DNA of 32,824 nt from Actinomycetota bacterium (lineage in GTDB: Bacteria > Actinomycetota > Actinomycetes > S36-B12). Positions 15,758 to 24,542 of this stretch are shown piece after piece. The notes beneath the pieces were generated by a model. It did no database searches. It was not told the origin of the DNA and saw nothing but the letters and a program-made list of their open reading frames with translations. The DNA is taken from contig JAFMCH010000018.1 in assembly GCA_017857875.1 (NCBI GenBank), forward strand, positions 1 through 32,824, read 5' to 3'. Every line of letters starts with the position of its first letter. The stretch's first letter is position 1. Made by a program: the position numbers and the translations under genes.

Positions 15758-16537
15758 GTGCAAGAGTCGGGCCGAAACCAGGTGTCCATGCGGTGGCGGG
15801 CCGATCTTGCCCGTTCGTGGCGGCTGTGGCGGGCATTTGGGCTCGAGCAGGCGGATCCGGATTCGTTTTACGGGGAGCTGGCGGCTGACTCAGCCGCTCA
15901 GGTGGATCATCTGCACCCCCTGGAAGGAACGGTGATGCTCGATGTGGGTGGGGGACCGGGATATTTCTGTGACGCCTTCGCAGCGCGAGGTGCAACCTAT
16001 TTTGCGGTCGACGCTGATGCTGGCGAAATGCATCTGCATGGGCGTACGCCTGGCTCGCGGACAGTGCAAGCCTCGGGCACGGCCCTGCCATTCGCGGCTG
16101 GGTCCTTCGACCTCACGTATTCGTCAAATGTAGCCGAGCATGTGGCCCAGCCGTGGCGGATGGGCGAGGAGATGATTCGGGTCACTCGTCCGGGGGGCAC
16201 GATCGTGCTGTCCTACACCGCGTGGTGGGGGCCATGGGGTGGCCATGAAACGTCACCGTGGCACTACTTAGGCGGCAAGCGGGCCGCTCAGCGGTACCGA
16301 CGCTCCCACGGCCACGCACCCAAGAACGAATTTGGACGAAGCCTGTTCAATGTTTCCGTTGGTGCCGGCCTCACGTGGGCCAGGTCAGTTCCCGGTGCTG
16401 AACTCGTGGCTGCATTTCCTCGCTACGCACCGGCATGGGCATCGCGTATGGTGCAGATCCCGGTCGTCGGAGAGGTGTTGACCTGGAATCTGATGCTGGT
16501 CATGCGTCGTCGACACGGTCAGACCGCAGGGCCATGA
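15758..16537 (+). CDS. SAM-dependent methyltransferase (Rv0224c-like)
   Basis: Class I methyltransferase of 259 residues. Motif I, VMLDVGGGPGYF (59-70), binds S-adenosylmethionine. FAVDADAGEM supplies the acidic ribose contact, and FDLTYSSNVAEHV with RVTRPGGTIVLSYT corresponds to motifs II and III. The preceding FYGELAADSAAQVDHL segment is typical of the Rv0224c group. The acceptor is unknown; the setting suggests a sugar or polyprenyl-linked envelope intermediate. The final codons overlap the aftD start as ATGA, so the two are translated in a coupled manner and probably act in one pathway. GTG 15758 is chosen because of the -10 box; ATG 15788 would remove ten residues. Confidence 0.85.
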   Translation: MQESGRNQVSMRWRADLARSWRLWRAFGLEQADPDSFYGELAADSAAQVDHLHPLEGTVMLDVGGGPGYFCDAFAARGATYFAVDADAGEMHLHGRTPGSRTVQASGTALPFAAGSFDLTYSSNVAEHVAQPWRMGEEMIRVTRPGGTIVLSYTAWWGPWGGHETSPWHYLGGKRAAQRYRRSHGHAPKNEFGRSLFNVSVGAGLTWARSVPGAELVAAFPRYAPAWASRMVQIPVVGEVLTWNLMLVMRRRHGQTAGP

Positions 16538-19500
16538 CAACATCGGCAACTGCGTCCCCCGCACCAGATCAGATCGTGCCCTCGTCATTCATTCGGCGTT
16601 GGCGATATGCGGCTGTCGCCATGGCCCTGGTGGCTTTGGCTTTCGCGCAGAACCCCGGCCGAATCGCAGCCGACACTAAACTGGATCTTTTTGTTGATCC
16701 CGGTGCATTGATGGCCAAGGCTGCGCACCTGTGGGAACCGCTGGGGTTTTTCGGTCAGCTCCAAAATCAGGCGTACGGGTATCTGTTTCCGATGGGTCCG
16801 TTCTTTTGGATTTTCGACACCATCGGTATACCGACGTGGGTGACCCAGCGCTTGTGGTGGGCAATGCTGTTGGTGCTCGCCTTCGCCGGTGTAGCCCGCC
16901 TGGTGGTGTTACTCGGTTTCGGGGGATTCGGCCCCCAGGTGCTGGGCGGACTTGCCTATGCGCTGGCGCCGCGGATGGTGACCGAGATTTCCGTGCTTTC
17001 AGTTGAGGTCCTGCCCTATGCCATGGCTCCATGGGTGCTGGTGCCCTTAGTGGCTCTGGCCAGAGGCGGGTCGGTACGCCGTGCCGCTGCGGCGAGTGGG
17101 CTGGCGGTGTTGTGTGTTGGTGGGGTTAATGCCGTAGCAACCGCTGCGGTATTACCTTTGGCGGCTTGGTGGATTGTCACGCGATTTCGTGGCCGAATCC
17201 GAGTGTCGCTAGCACTGTGGTGGAGTGCTTCGGTTGCCCTAGCCACGGCCTGGTGGGCATTACCGCTGCTGCTGTTGGGCCGCTACTCGCCGCCGTTTTT
17301 GGATTGGATCGAATCTGCTTCGGTGACTACCGCGGTCACCAGTCCCGATACGGTTTTGCGCGGAACGTCAACCTGGGTCGCCTACATCTCCGAAACAGGT
17401 GGGCCCGTTTGGGCGGCCGGCTGGGCCCTGGTGACGTCGCCGTTGCTCATTGTCGTTTCAGGTGTCGTTGCCACGGTGGGAATCATCGGAGTATGCCTCC
17501 GCGGTAACCCATATCGACTTTTTCTCATTGGGGGAATCTTCGGTGGCATCGCACTGGTCTCATTAGGTCACGTTGGAGATCTCACTGGTTTCGGGGCCGA
17601 GTCAATGCGGGCGCTTCTTGACGCCGCACTAGCCCCACTCCGCAACACCCACAAATTCGATCTCATCCTGCGCATACCCCTGGCGTTGGGTTTTGCCTAC
17701 GCGGTGCATCGGGTGCTGGTGTCACCTCGATGGAGGCAGGGGCGATCCACGTACTTTTTGGCTGCAGCGACGGCGGTCGTTGTGGCGGGGTCCGCCCCGC
17801 TCTGGACTGGCAACTCCACCCAAGATCGGTCCTTTATCGAGGTGCCCCAATATTGGACCCAGGCATCGGCTTGGCTCGAACTGCAAGAAACCAATGGCCG
17901 TGCGCTCGTTGTCCCAGGCGCATCCTTCGCGGTGTACTCGTGGGGTCGGACCAATGACGAACCGTTCCAGGCGCTGGCTCAAACACCCTGGGTTGTGCGC
18001 GATGCGGTGCCGTTGGCCACCGCGGGATCAATTCGCCTGCTGGATGCGGTCACACAGCAATTGGAAAACGGCCGCGGGTCGCCCGGGCTTGCCGATGCGC
18101 TGTCGCGATCAGGAATCGAGTGGATTGTGTTGCGCAACGATATCGACGTACGTCGCACCGGATCGCCGCGACTTGATGTGGTGCGCCAGGCCTTGACGAG
18201 TTCGCCGGGGATTGTGGCGGCCAATAGTTTCGGCCCAGTGCTGTCGGGTAGTCGCTTGGGTTCGCTGGTTGTAGATCGTGGACTCAGCAGTGACCTACCT
18301 GCGGTCGAGGTGTTTCGGGTAGCTCCTCCGGCGGCGCAGCCAGATCTGCGCATAGCCGTCCGCCCGGCATCAGACATCGTGGTCATGACTGGGGCCAGCG
18401 AGGCGCTGATGGAGCTTGCCGACGGTGGACAACTTGGCGAGCAGGTCGTTGTCTTTGCAGGTGATGAGAAGCCGGTGCTGGCCCTGGCCGAACCGGGCTC
18501 GGTCCGGACCGGTGTTACCGATAGTTTTCCGCGCAGCCTGGTGGACTTTGGTCGTGTGCGCGATAACAGAAGTGTGACCATGACGCAGGCACAAGTCATT
18601 GAGGCGAATCGCCCGGTTACCGACTATCTGCCGGTGAGCCCGATCGAACGTCAATCGGTCGTTGAGTGGAGGGGTGGTGAGGTCTCTGCGTCATCAAGCG
18701 CCGGCTTTGGAGTAAATGCACAACCGCTCGTCCCCGCGGCTGGCGCATGGTCTGCTGTCGATGGCGATGACGTCACAGCCTGGGAGAGCGCACGCAAAAC
18801 TGGGTCGGTTTCCGAAGGCATCGGCCAATGGTGGCAGGTCACCTGGAACGAGCCGGTTGATCTAAGTGAGTTGCGGGGTACGTTCGTGATTCCCGGCAAT
18901 GACGCAGCATCAACGCAGACCATCGCGGTCACAACGGATGCTGGAACGCGTGAAACGGTGATCGAGGCCACCGGCAACCCGCAGGTGTTAGCCATATCGC
19001 CCGGGCTGACGTCTTTCGTGCGGCTGACGTTGGTCAGCGCCGAAGGCAACCAAGCCGCCACCGCATTGGCAATCTCCAACCTGGTGTTGCCTGAGCCGGT
19101 TGAAAGGTGGGTGGTGGTGCCGGGGGTCGTCGATGGCGGACCGATTCTGCTGCGCGCCAACGCCGATAGCAAGGCTGGCTGCTTCGCCTCGCGCGGCATC
19201 GTCGCCTGCGCGCCGGGGGCGAGTGTGCCCGGCGCCGAAAGGGCTGGACTGCAACGGTCGGTCACGGTTGCTCAGACGGGGGAGTACCGGTTAGACATCA
19301 CCGTTCGGCCGCGATCGGGTGCGGCGTTGGACGAACTATTGGATGAGCAAGCGACCGGTGATCTGCGCGCCTTTGCCTCTAGTCAACTGGTCCCTGATGC
19401 AGCCATGCGCCCGCAATCGATGGTGGACGGATCGCAAGAAACCGCCTGGGTCGCAGCCGTCGATGACAGGCGACCGGAGGTGGAACTTCGGTGGCCAACT

Positions 19501-20727
19501 CCCCGCGTAGTCCGCGGTGTCCGACTTGGCATCAATCCCGAATTAGCCGTGTCGCGCCCTTTGTCCGTCACAGCCGAGGTTAACGGGCGCCAGACAACAA
19601 CGATCGCGAACGACGATGGGGTGGTGCGATTCCCGGCGCAGGAGGCAACATCGGTTCTGCTGACTTTCAATAATGCCTTGCCGTTGCGATCACTGGATCC
19701 GTTGACCGGTGTGATCGAGGTGTTGCCGATCGGCTTCAGTGAGGTTGCCCTGATTGGTCAAGACACATTTGATCGCGGCCCGACACCCGATCAGGTGATC
19801 GAGGTGCCATGTGGACAAGGCCCGACCGTAGTTATCAACGGCAAGGAAGCGCGAGACTCCTCGGTGGCGATGAAATATGGCGAGGTCGTAGCTGACGCCC
19901 AGGCACCGACACGCTTGTGTGGTGGTCGCATCGTCACCCTGAGTGCCGGCGTGAACACCATTCGCGTGGATTCCACCCCTGAATTCACCGTGCAATCTGT
20001 GGTTTTGCAGCCGCGAGGAGCGACGGCAGCCGGGCCTGTGGTGAGTCCGACAAATGAAGACGTCGAGGTTGTCGAATGGGGGCCTGGCTATCGAGAAGTG
20101 AATATTGATGCCGCTGAACGGCCGCGTGTGCTGGAGGTCAACGAGAATTTCAATGCTGGCTGGTCTGCATCGCTGGACGGTGAGCAGCTTGAACCGTTTC
20201 GCGTGGATGGATGGCGCCAGGCTTTCTGGTTGCCGGCCGATGCACGAGGGGACGTGGCCATCCGGTTTGTTCCTGACACCGCATATCGATGGGGCTTGGC
20301 CGCAGGTGCAGTGTTGGCGGCCGGCCTGATCGCACTGGTGTCGATTCCTGGTAGACGTCGCATCGGCCCCGTGCCGTTGATTTCGCGACCGTGGCATCGA
20401 TGGATTATTGCCACGGTGGGAGTGCTGGCAGCGGGAGGCCTGGCCGGCGTGGTGGGACTCGGTATCGCCGGTGTGACGATGATTGCACTGTGGCTGAGCC
20501 GTAGAAATGTCACGCGAGTATGGCTTATTGCGGGTGCGCTCGGAGCAGCAACGTTATTAGCCGCGACATGGGCCTGGCCCACTAGGTCTGGTGCGCCGAC
20601 CTGGGTCGAGGTGGCCTTGACCGTCCTTACGGTGCTGGGCTTGGCTGCGGCAACGGCACCCGTGCGGGAGACCGACGATGCGTCCACCGCTGGATTGGGC
20701 GTTCAATCAGAAACCACGATCCCGTAG
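16534..20727 (+). CDS. aftD: AftD-type alpha-(1->3)-arabinofuranosyltransferase
   Basis: Giant membrane glycosyltransferase of 1397 residues, almost the length of M. tuberculosis AftD, which adds alpha-1,3 arabinofuranosyl branches to arabinan using decaprenyl-phospho-arabinose. The N-terminal third is a GT-C fold with about 11 membrane segments. Acidic residues Asp47 and Asp51 lie in the first external loop (ADTKLDLFVDPG), and THKF... style charged loops occur before residue 400. The middle is extracytoplasmic and includes two discoidin/carbohydrate-binding-like modules, around 735-830 (DVTAWESARKTG...QWWQVTW) and 955-1010 (SMVDGSQETAWVA...VELRWP). The C terminus (about 1250-1375) returns to the membrane. 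Start ATG 16534 overlaps the methyltransferase stop; an upstream in-frame start at 16435 would lie inside that gene. The last 101 bases overlap the opposite-strand acyltransferase gene. Linkage specificity is by family only. Confidence 0.88.
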   Translation: MTTSATASPAPDQIVPSSFIRRWRYAAVAMALVALAFAQNPGRIAADTKLDLFVDPGALMAKAAHLWEPLGFFGQLQNQAYGYLFPMGPFFWIFDTIGIPTWVTQRLWWAMLLVLAFAGVARLVVLLGFGGFGPQVLGGLAYALAPRMVTEISVLSVEVLPYAMAPWVLVPLVALARGGSVRRAAAASGLAVLCVGGVNAVATAAVLPLAAWWIVTRFRGRIRVSLALWWSASVALATAWWALPLLLLGRYSPPFLDWIESASVTTAVTSPDTVLRGTSTWVAYISETGGPVWAAGWALVTSPLLIVVSGVVATVGIIGVCLRGNPYRLFLIGGIFGGIALVSLGHVGDLTGFGAESMRALLDAALAPLRNTHKFDLILRIPLALGFAYAVHRVLVSPRWRQGRSTYFLAAATAVVVAGSAPLWTGNSTQDRSFIEVPQYWTQASAWLELQETNGRALVVPGASFAVYSWGRTNDEPFQALAQTPWVVRDAVPLATAGSIRLLDAVTQQLENGRGSPGLADALSRSGIEWIVLRNDIDVRRTGSPRLDVVRQALTSSPGIVAANSFGPVLSGSRLGSLVVDRGLSSDLPAVEVFRVAPPAAQPDLRIAVRPASDIVVMTGASEALMELADGGQLGEQVVVFAGDEKPVLALAEPGSVRTGVTDSFPRSLVDFGRVRDNRSVTMTQAQVIEANRPVTDYLPVSPIERQSVVEWRGGEVSASSSAGFGVNAQPLVPAAGAWSAVDGDDVTAWESARKTGSVSEGIGQWWQVTWNEPVDLSELRGTFVIPGNDAASTQTIAVTTDAGTRETVIEATGNPQVLAISPGLTSFVRLTLVSAEGNQAATALAISNLVLPEPVERWVVVPGVVDGGPILLRANADSKAGCFASRGIVACAPGASVPGAERAGLQRSVTVAQTGEYRLDITVRPRSGAALDELLDEQATGDLRAFASSQLVPDAAMRPQSMVDGSQETAWVAAVDDRRPEVELRWPTPRVVRGVRLGINPELAVSRPLSVTAEVNGRQTTTIANDDGVVRFPAQEATSVLLTFNNALPLRSLDPLTGVIEVLPIGFSEVALIGQDTFDRGPTPDQVIEVPCGQGPTVVINGKEARDSSVAMKYGEVVADAQAPTRLCGGRIVTLSAGVNTIRVDSTPEFTVQSVVLQPRGATAAGPVVSPTNEDVEVVEWGPGYREVNIDAAERPRVLEVNENFNAGWSASLDGEQLEPFRVDGWRQAFWLPADARGDVAIRFVPDTAYRWGLAAGAVLAAGLIALVSIPGRRRIGPVPLISRPWHRWIIATVGVLAAGGLAGVVGLGIAGVTMIALWLSRRNVTRVWLIAGALGAATLLAATWAWPTRSGAPTWVEVALTVLTVLGLAAATAPVRETDDASTAGLGVQSETTIP

Positions 20728-21832
20728 CCGCCACGACACTAACGATCAAGGTGGCGATCCATAGTGGGAGAAACCCACCGGTGAACGGCGCAATATCAAA
20801 CCAATCGACCAGTAATCGCAAGACCACCAGGTGCCAAAGAAAGATGCCGTAGGAGATCGTTCCGAGGTATACCGTGACCGGGTGTCTGAGAATCTTCGCC
20901 CAGGTTGACGCGGCACCATCAGACGCGAAAAAGCCGGGCAAGAGCAGCACAATCGCGGTGAGACCGAAGATCGCGTGCTTGAAGAGGGTTTCGGCTGTGG
21001 TCAGGTCGGAAAAATCGACTGGGCCGCCCAGGGGCGTTGCGCCGATGACGAACAGCGCCGCGGCGAGACCCAAACAAGTAGGTGTGTCTCGGCCCAGTTC
21101 AACCACACGTTTCATCCAGGTGGGCGGAGCAGTGAACTCCATTCGAGCCGACACCACGGCAGCAGCCATGCCCAGAGCAAACCAGTCCAGGTGTGAGATC
21201 AGCCAGAGATTGCTCAGGCCAGCATCGACGCCCGCGAGCGAGCGTCCGATCATGAACACCCATGTGAAACACCCCAGCGCAGCGATCACCCATAGTTGGC
21301 GCCGAGTGCTCGCCCGTGGGTTTCCCCGGCGCCGTCGACCGGCGAGCCACGCGAAGACGGGTAGCAGCACATAGAACGAGACCTCGGTGGCCAAACTCCA
21401 TGTCTGGGTCAGGCCTTCCAAGGTGTAGCCGGGTAAATAGATGTGGACTAGGCCTAGGTGAACAGGCCAAGCAGACCAGGTGACCGGTTGAATCTCGGGT
21501 AGCACCAGTAACGTGACGGCAACCATCAACCAGTAAGCGGGCAGGATTCGCCCGGCTCGCCGCAGCGCGTACCGACCAAGTGCTGGCCCGGAGCGATTAG
21601 TCATGGCCGACAGGGCCCAGGGTCGATAGAGCAGAAAACCTGACAGAAGAAAGAACAACGTCACGCCAAAGTCCATTCGACCAAGCAGGGGTCCAACGAC
21701 TGATCCGAAACTTTCGCCCGTGGTGAAAGCGACGTGGGTGGTCAGCACCATCAATACGGCGAGAGCCCGGTAGCCGTCCAGGAGTGCGAACACGCACCCA
21801 TGATGTCGCGAACTGCGCCCCAAGGCGGTCAT
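20627..21832 (-). CDS. Acyltransferase 3 family membrane O-acyltransferase (Rv0228-like)
   Basis: Membrane acyltransferase of the OafA/NodX type (Acyl_transf_3), 401 residues with about ten membrane segments. The start LLDGYRALAVLMVLTTHVAF has the family's Arg and catalytic-type His. FFLLSGFLLYRPW, GRILPAYWLMV, WSLATEVSFYVLLP and YGIFLWH are all standard. It would transfer acetyl, succinyl or another acyl group to an envelope sugar. The Arg/Pro-rich C terminus is encoded in the 101 bases that overlap aftD antisense. It is divergent from the DUF3068 gene, matching the pairing Rv0228/Rv0227c in M. tuberculosis. ATG 21832 lacks an evident ribosome site; GTG 21793 is a possible shorter start. Confidence 0.88.
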   Translation of the reverse strand: MTALGRSSRHHGCVFALLDGYRALAVLMVLTTHVAFTTGESFGSVVGPLLGRMDFGVTLFFLLSGFLLYRPWALSAMTNRSGPALGRYALRRAGRILPAYWLMVAVTLLVLPEIQPVTWSAWPVHLGLVHIYLPGYTLEGLTQTWSLATEVSFYVLLPVFAWLAGRRRRGNPRASTRRQLWVIAALGCFTWVFMIGRSLAGVDAGLSNLWLISHLDWFALGMAAAVVSARMEFTAPPTWMKRVVELGRDTPTCLGLAAALFVIGATPLGGPVDFSDLTTAETLFKHAIFGLTAIVLLLPGFFASDGAASTWAKILRHPVTVYLGTISYGIFLWHLVVLRLLVDWFDIAPFTGGFLPLWIATLIVSVVAATGSWFLIERPIQRWTHRRSPARVPLPQPSPAP

Positions 21833-21857
21833 ATTCCGCTACCGTTCGTTTTCGATA

Positions 21858-21873
21858 CCGGGCCTACGCCCGG
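21858..21873 (+). promoter_or_regulatory. GC-only hairpin in the DUF3068 leader
   Basis: CCGGGC-CTAC-GCCCGG forms a perfect six-pair hairpin with a four-base loop, 12 bases upstream of GGGAGG. If transcribed it would sit just before the ribosome site. It could instead be an operator in the 63-base divergent gap. Purpose unknown. Confidence 0.35.
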
Positions 21874-21895
21874 CACGGAGGATCTGGGAGGCACC

Positions 21896-22873
21896 ATGAA
21901 GCGGGGCGTTGGCATCGTTTTGATAGGACTCGGAGTGTTCCTGCTCGTTCTTGCGGGACTCTTGAGATTCACCGTGACCCCCGCCGTGGCCAAGGCGCCA
22001 CTGTCACCGGGTGAAGACACCGGCGGCGTGGTGCAAACCGACCAAAGCGGAATCGCGGCCAAGCTATTTGATCCAGCCACTCAGACCGAGCGCGTTGACG
22101 TGCCAATCACCGCTATTCGCTTCACCCGCGGTGACGTGCCCGCGAGCCAAACTAGTGATGCCCTCGCTGGCGATCTCGCGGTCTATGACTCGTTCCTGCG
22201 CGTCGAAGACAACGCCGGTGTTGTGGTGGGCGCGTCCACCCTGCGGGTCGCTTTTGATCGGGTGTCTTCGGAATTGAGCAACTGCTGTGGCGCCAATTAC
22301 GACGGCGGCGAGGTGGAGTTCGCCGGTATCAATCCGTTGAAATTCCCGATGTTCACCGAGCCACGCGACTATGACTACTTCGATGCCAGCCTGGCGAAGG
22401 CTGTCCCGATCACGTACGTGGGCACGGAGGAAATCGAGGGTCTCAGCGTCTACCGGTTCGAGCAGACCATTGAGGCGTCCCAGATCGGTTTCCTTGCTGT
22501 CCCCGGCCCACTCGTGGGGTCGCCCGCGGCGACGTATCAGGCGGCGCGGTGGTACTCCAATGACCGTACGTTGTGGGTTGAACCCATAACCGGTGCCATC
22601 GTCAAAGGTGAGGAGCGTCAGATACAGACGCTTCGGGGCCCGGATAACACCGATCAGATCACGGTGATTGATGCCGTCCTGGGAACAACCGCTGGTGAGG
22701 TGACCGAGGGGGTCGATACGGCCTCGTCGCTGTCCGGGCAGATCAACCTACTCAATAACACCCTGCCCATCGTGGCTTTGATTCTAGGTCTGATCGGGCT
22801 TGCCGTTGGGATCGTGCTAGCGGCCATGTCAGGTCGCCGCGATCCGCAGGCGCCCTCCGCCCGCGAGGTCTAA
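21896..22873 (+). CDS. DUF3068 (PorA-like) envelope protein (Rv0227c-like)
   Basis: A 325-residue protein anchored by an N-terminal membrane helix (about 6-25) and a C-terminal one (about 293-314), with a beta-rich extracytoplasmic domain between. The pattern, with ITAIRFTRGDVP, GLSVYRFEQTIE and a closing helix plus short basic tail, is that of DUF3068, the actinobacterial family that includes Rv0227c. Its role is not established to my knowledge. Here it stands divergent from the acyltransferase at the edge of an arabinan-type locus, as its relative does in mycobacteria. The frame is open back to 21734, but ATG 21896 has GGGAGG four bases upstream and begins directly at the membrane helix. 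Confidence 0.78.
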   Translation: MKRGVGIVLIGLGVFLLVLAGLLRFTVTPAVAKAPLSPGEDTGGVVQTDQSGIAAKLFDPATQTERVDVPITAIRFTRGDVPASQTSDALAGDLAVYDSFLRVEDNAGVVVGASTLRVAFDRVSSELSNCCGANYDGGEVEFAGINPLKFPMFTEPRDYDYFDASLAKAVPITYVGTEEIEGLSVYRFEQTIEASQIGFLAVPGPLVGSPAATYQAARWYSNDRTLWVEPITGAIVKGEERQIQTLRGPDNTDQITVIDAVLGTTAGEVTEGVDTASSLSGQINLLNNTLPIVALILGLIGLAVGIVLAAMSGRRDPQAPSAREV

Positions 22874-22876
22874 GTC

Positions 22877-22896
22877 AAGGCCGCGTGGTCGGCCTT
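22877..22896 (+). terminator. Possible weak terminator after the DUF3068 gene
   Basis: AAGGCCG (22877-22883) pairs with CGGCCTT (22890-22896) over a six-base loop, starting just after the stop codon and followed by ATT. The short stem and poor U-tract make it weak. Confidence 0.4.
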
Positions 22897-22909
22897 ATTG
22901 GGGTGCTCG

Positions 22910-23020
22910 TATCCTGGGCGCTGAGCACGAGTGCGTGCTGACTGCAGACATAGACAGTCGGCGACTACATGCGTTTCTTTTGCCCCGACTAGCCCTAATC
23001 ATTGACCCGGAGTATGTGAC
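22910..23020 (+). promoter_or_regulatory. Candidate rpsA promoter and structured leader
   Basis: TATCCT (22910-22915) is a possible -10, giving a leader of about 100 bases. Two small adjacent hairpins follow: AGCAC/GTGCT (22924-22928, 22935-22939) and GACTG/CAGTC (22940-22944, 22955-22959). A pyrimidine-rich TTTCTTTTGCCCC then precedes GGAG at 23009-23012, eight bases before the TTG start. Tandem leader hairpins recall S1 autoregulation in E. coli, but the resemblance is structural only. Confidence 0.35.
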
Positions 23021-24505
23021 TTGACCTCCCCGACGCTAACCACCCCGACTACTTCTGGCACGACCCCGCAGATCGCAATCAACGACATTGGCACCGCCGA
23101 AGACTTCATGGCCGCTATTGATGCCACGATCAAGTACTTCGATGACGGCGACATCGTTGAGGGCACCATCGTCAAGGTTGACCGCGATGAGGTGCTGCTT
23201 GACATCGGCTATAAGACCGAGGGTGTCATTCCCTCCCGTGAGCTGTCCATTAAGCACGACGTCGACCCCAATGAGGTCGTTGCCGTCGGTGACATCGTTG
23301 AAGCCTTAGTGCTGCAGAAGGAGGACAAGGAAGGCCGCTTGATCTTGTCCAAGAAGCGCGCTCAGTACGAGCGGGCGTGGGGCACGATTGAGAAGGTCAA
23401 GGAAGAGGACGGCGTCGTTGAGGGTGCTGTCATTGAGGTCGTCAAGGGTGGCTTGATTATCGATATCGGCCTGCGCGGATTCCTTCCTGCCTCGCTAGTC
23501 GAGATGCGCCGCGTGCGTGATCTGCAACCGTATGTCGGCAAGACACTCGAGGCGAAGATCATTGAGCTCGACAAGAATCGCAACAACGTGGTCTTGTCTC
23601 GCCGCGCATGGTTAGAGCAGACTCAAAGCGAGGTTCGCCAAACATTCCTCACCCAGTTGGGTAAAGGTCAGATTCGCAGTGGCGTCGTGTCGAGCATCGT
23701 GAACTTCGGTGCCTTCGTTGACCTCGGTGGTGTCGATGGTTTGGTTCACGTGTCAGAACTGTCGTGGAAGCACATCGACCACCCCTCGGAGGTCGTCGAG
23801 GTAGGCCAAGAGGTCACCGTAGAGGTGCTGGATGTCGACATGGATCGCGAGCGCGTGTCGCTGTCACTCAAGGCCACGCAGGAAGATCCCTGGCAGCATT
23901 TTGCCCGCACCCATCAAATTGGTCAGGTCGCTCCGGGTCGTGTCACCAAATTGGTGCCCTTCGGTGCATTCGTTCGGGTCGAAGAGGGCATTGAAGGCCT
24001 CGTGCACATCTCCGAGTTGGCCGAGCGTCACGTGGAGATCCCCGAACAAATCGTGCAGGTGGGTGATGAAATCTTCGTCAAGGTCATCGATATCGACCTG
24101 GAGCGCCGACGGATCTCGCTCAGCCTCAAGCAGGCCAATGAATCGACTGCTGGTGAAGCCGCCGTCGAAGAATTTGATCCCTACCTATACGGCATGGCCC
24201 CGGCATTCGATGAAGGTGGCAATTACATCGGACCCGATGGTTTTGATCCTGAGACTGGTGAATGGAAATCCGGCTTTGAGGAGCAGCGGTCAGTCTGGGA
24301 GGCCGAATACGCCGACGCCCACGCTCGTTGGGAAGCCCATCGTAAGCAGGTCGACGAAGCGCGTACGGCCGATCAGGCGGCGGCTTTGGAGGCTGGGGAG
24401 TCTACCGGAAGTTACTCATCGTCGGAGTCATCAGATGATGCCGGCACATTGGCGACCGATGAGGCCCTGCAAGCACTGCGTGACAAGCTGACCGGCGATT
24501 CCTGA
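23021..24505 (+). CDS. rpsA: 30S ribosomal protein S1
   Basis: RNA-binding ribosomal protein that helps dock mRNA on the 30S subunit; 494 residues, typical of actinobacterial S1 with four S1 (OB-fold) repeats. The repeats lie at roughly 44-115 (GDIVEGTIVKVDRDEVLLDIG), 132-200 (VVEGAVIEVVKGGLIIDIG), 218-290 (GQIRSGVVSSIVNFGAFVDLGG) and 303-377 (IGQVAPGRVTKLVPFGAFVRVEEG). An acidic, Ser-rich tail follows. The start is a TTG with GGAG eight bases upstream, giving MTSPTLTTP, which aligns with the M. tuberculosis start. It is followed after 51 bases by uvrB. coaE, which normally intervenes, is not here. Confidence 0.97.
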   Translation: MTSPTLTTPTTSGTTPQIAINDIGTAEDFMAAIDATIKYFDDGDIVEGTIVKVDRDEVLLDIGYKTEGVIPSRELSIKHDVDPNEVVAVGDIVEALVLQKEDKEGRLILSKKRAQYERAWGTIEKVKEEDGVVEGAVIEVVKGGLIIDIGLRGFLPASLVEMRRVRDLQPYVGKTLEAKIIELDKNRNNVVLSRRAWLEQTQSEVRQTFLTQLGKGQIRSGVVSSIVNFGAFVDLGGVDGLVHVSELSWKHIDHPSEVVEVGQEVTVEVLDVDMDRERVSLSLKATQEDPWQHFARTHQIGQVAPGRVTKLVPFGAFVRVEEGIEGLVHISELAERHVEIPEQIVQVGDEIFVKVIDIDLERRRISLSLKQANESTAGEAAVEEFDPYLYGMAPAFDEGGNYIGPDGFDPETGEWKSGFEEQRSVWEAEYADAHARWEAHRKQVDEARTADQAAALEAGESTGSYSSSESSDDAGTLATDEALQALRDKLTGDS

Positions 24506-24542
24506 TCCGACGTTTACGTTCGACATTCTCAGTAACCGGGCG

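Noticed and set aside
24518-24523. GTTCGA, one half of an actinobacterial LexA (SOS) box, upstream of uvrB; also TCGAAC at 28422-28427 before uvrA
   Set aside because: In neither case is the partner half present at the required four-base spacing, so these are isolated half-sites expected by chance.
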